Below, piece by piece: positions 5,839 to 5,854 of a stretch of 5,854 nt of DNA. Made by a program: the position numbers and the translations under genes. Where the stretch lies: NCBI GenBank assembly GCA_937983015.1, contig CALKAK010000029.1, positions 1-5,854 on the forward strand, read 5' to 3'. The notes below the pieces were generated by a model. It searched no databases and was not told the DNA's origin. It worked only from the letters and a program-made list of their open reading frames with translations. This DNA is from an uncultured Bacillaceae bacterium (GTDB lineage: Bacteria; Bacillota; Bacilli; Bacillales; Caldibacillaceae). The first letter of the stretch is position 1; every line of letters starts with the position of its first letter.

Positions 5839-5854
5839 AGATCGGAAGAGCACA
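5839..5854. other. Illumina TruSeq adapter sequence at the contig end (artefact)
   Basis: The last 16 bases, AGATCGGAAGAGCACA, are identical to the start of the standard Illumina TruSeq read-1 adapter. The preceding coding sequence ends at Asn-Asn-Pro-Asp plus one G, where relatives continue with Ala (GCN), so real DNA ends at about 5838. These bases are not genomic. Confidence 0.95.

Noticed and set aside
1..5854. tRNA/rRNA genes, CRISPR arrays, insertion sequences, phage or defence systems
   Set aside because: No cloverleaf, rRNA motif, regularly spaced repeats, transposase, or terminal inverted repeats were seen on reading the window.

Overview
The window looks like part of an exopolysaccharide or capsule locus from a low-GC Gram-positive bacterium, probably in the Bacillales. 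The evidence is AG-rich Shine-Dalgarno sites, frequent TTG/GTG starts, A/T-rich extended -10 promoters, and the Firmicutes character of the flippase and of the UDP-glucose dehydrogenase. I cannot assign a genus. All recognised genes are on the + strand.

Layout. Bases 2-349 are the 3' end of an unidentified protein, plausibly a glycosyltransferase. It overlaps by a few bases a complete Wzx-type polysaccharide flippase (346-1875). A weak A/T-rich hairpin with a T run (1946-1984) may end this first operon. UDP-glucose 6-dehydrogenase follows with its own extended -10 promoter, a start best placed at TTG 2090, and a good intrinsic terminator (3275-3313). A gap of about 330 bases holds two perfect palindromes and a second extended -10 promoter. 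Next is a UDP-glucuronate 4-epimerase (best start GTG 3644, end 4663). A short gap leads to a GHMP-family sugar kinase (4691-5704) whose closest recognisable relatives are galacturonokinases. It is broken by in-frame TGA and TAG codons and cut off inside its third conserved motif. The sequence then switches, in another frame, to the middle of a sugar-1-phosphate nucleotidyltransferase (5706-5838). The last 16 bases match the start of the Illumina TruSeq adapter, so the window ends at an untrimmed contig or read end.

How the genes fit together. The dehydrogenase makes UDP-glucuronate from UDP-glucose, and the epimerase converts it to UDP-galacturonate for polymer synthesis. The kinase (uronic acid to 1-phosphate) and nucleotidyltransferase (1-phosphate to NDP-sugar) would be a parallel salvage route to the same pool. 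As read here, the salvage arm is disrupted while the de novo arm and the exporter are intact. The two stop codons look like real gene decay. The kinase/nucleotidyltransferase junction could be a genuine deletion or a chimeric assembly, and its closeness to an adapter-bearing end calls for caution.

I found no RNA genes, CRISPR arrays, insertion sequences or clear novel system. The most notable feature is the decayed, chimeric galacturonate-salvage segment.
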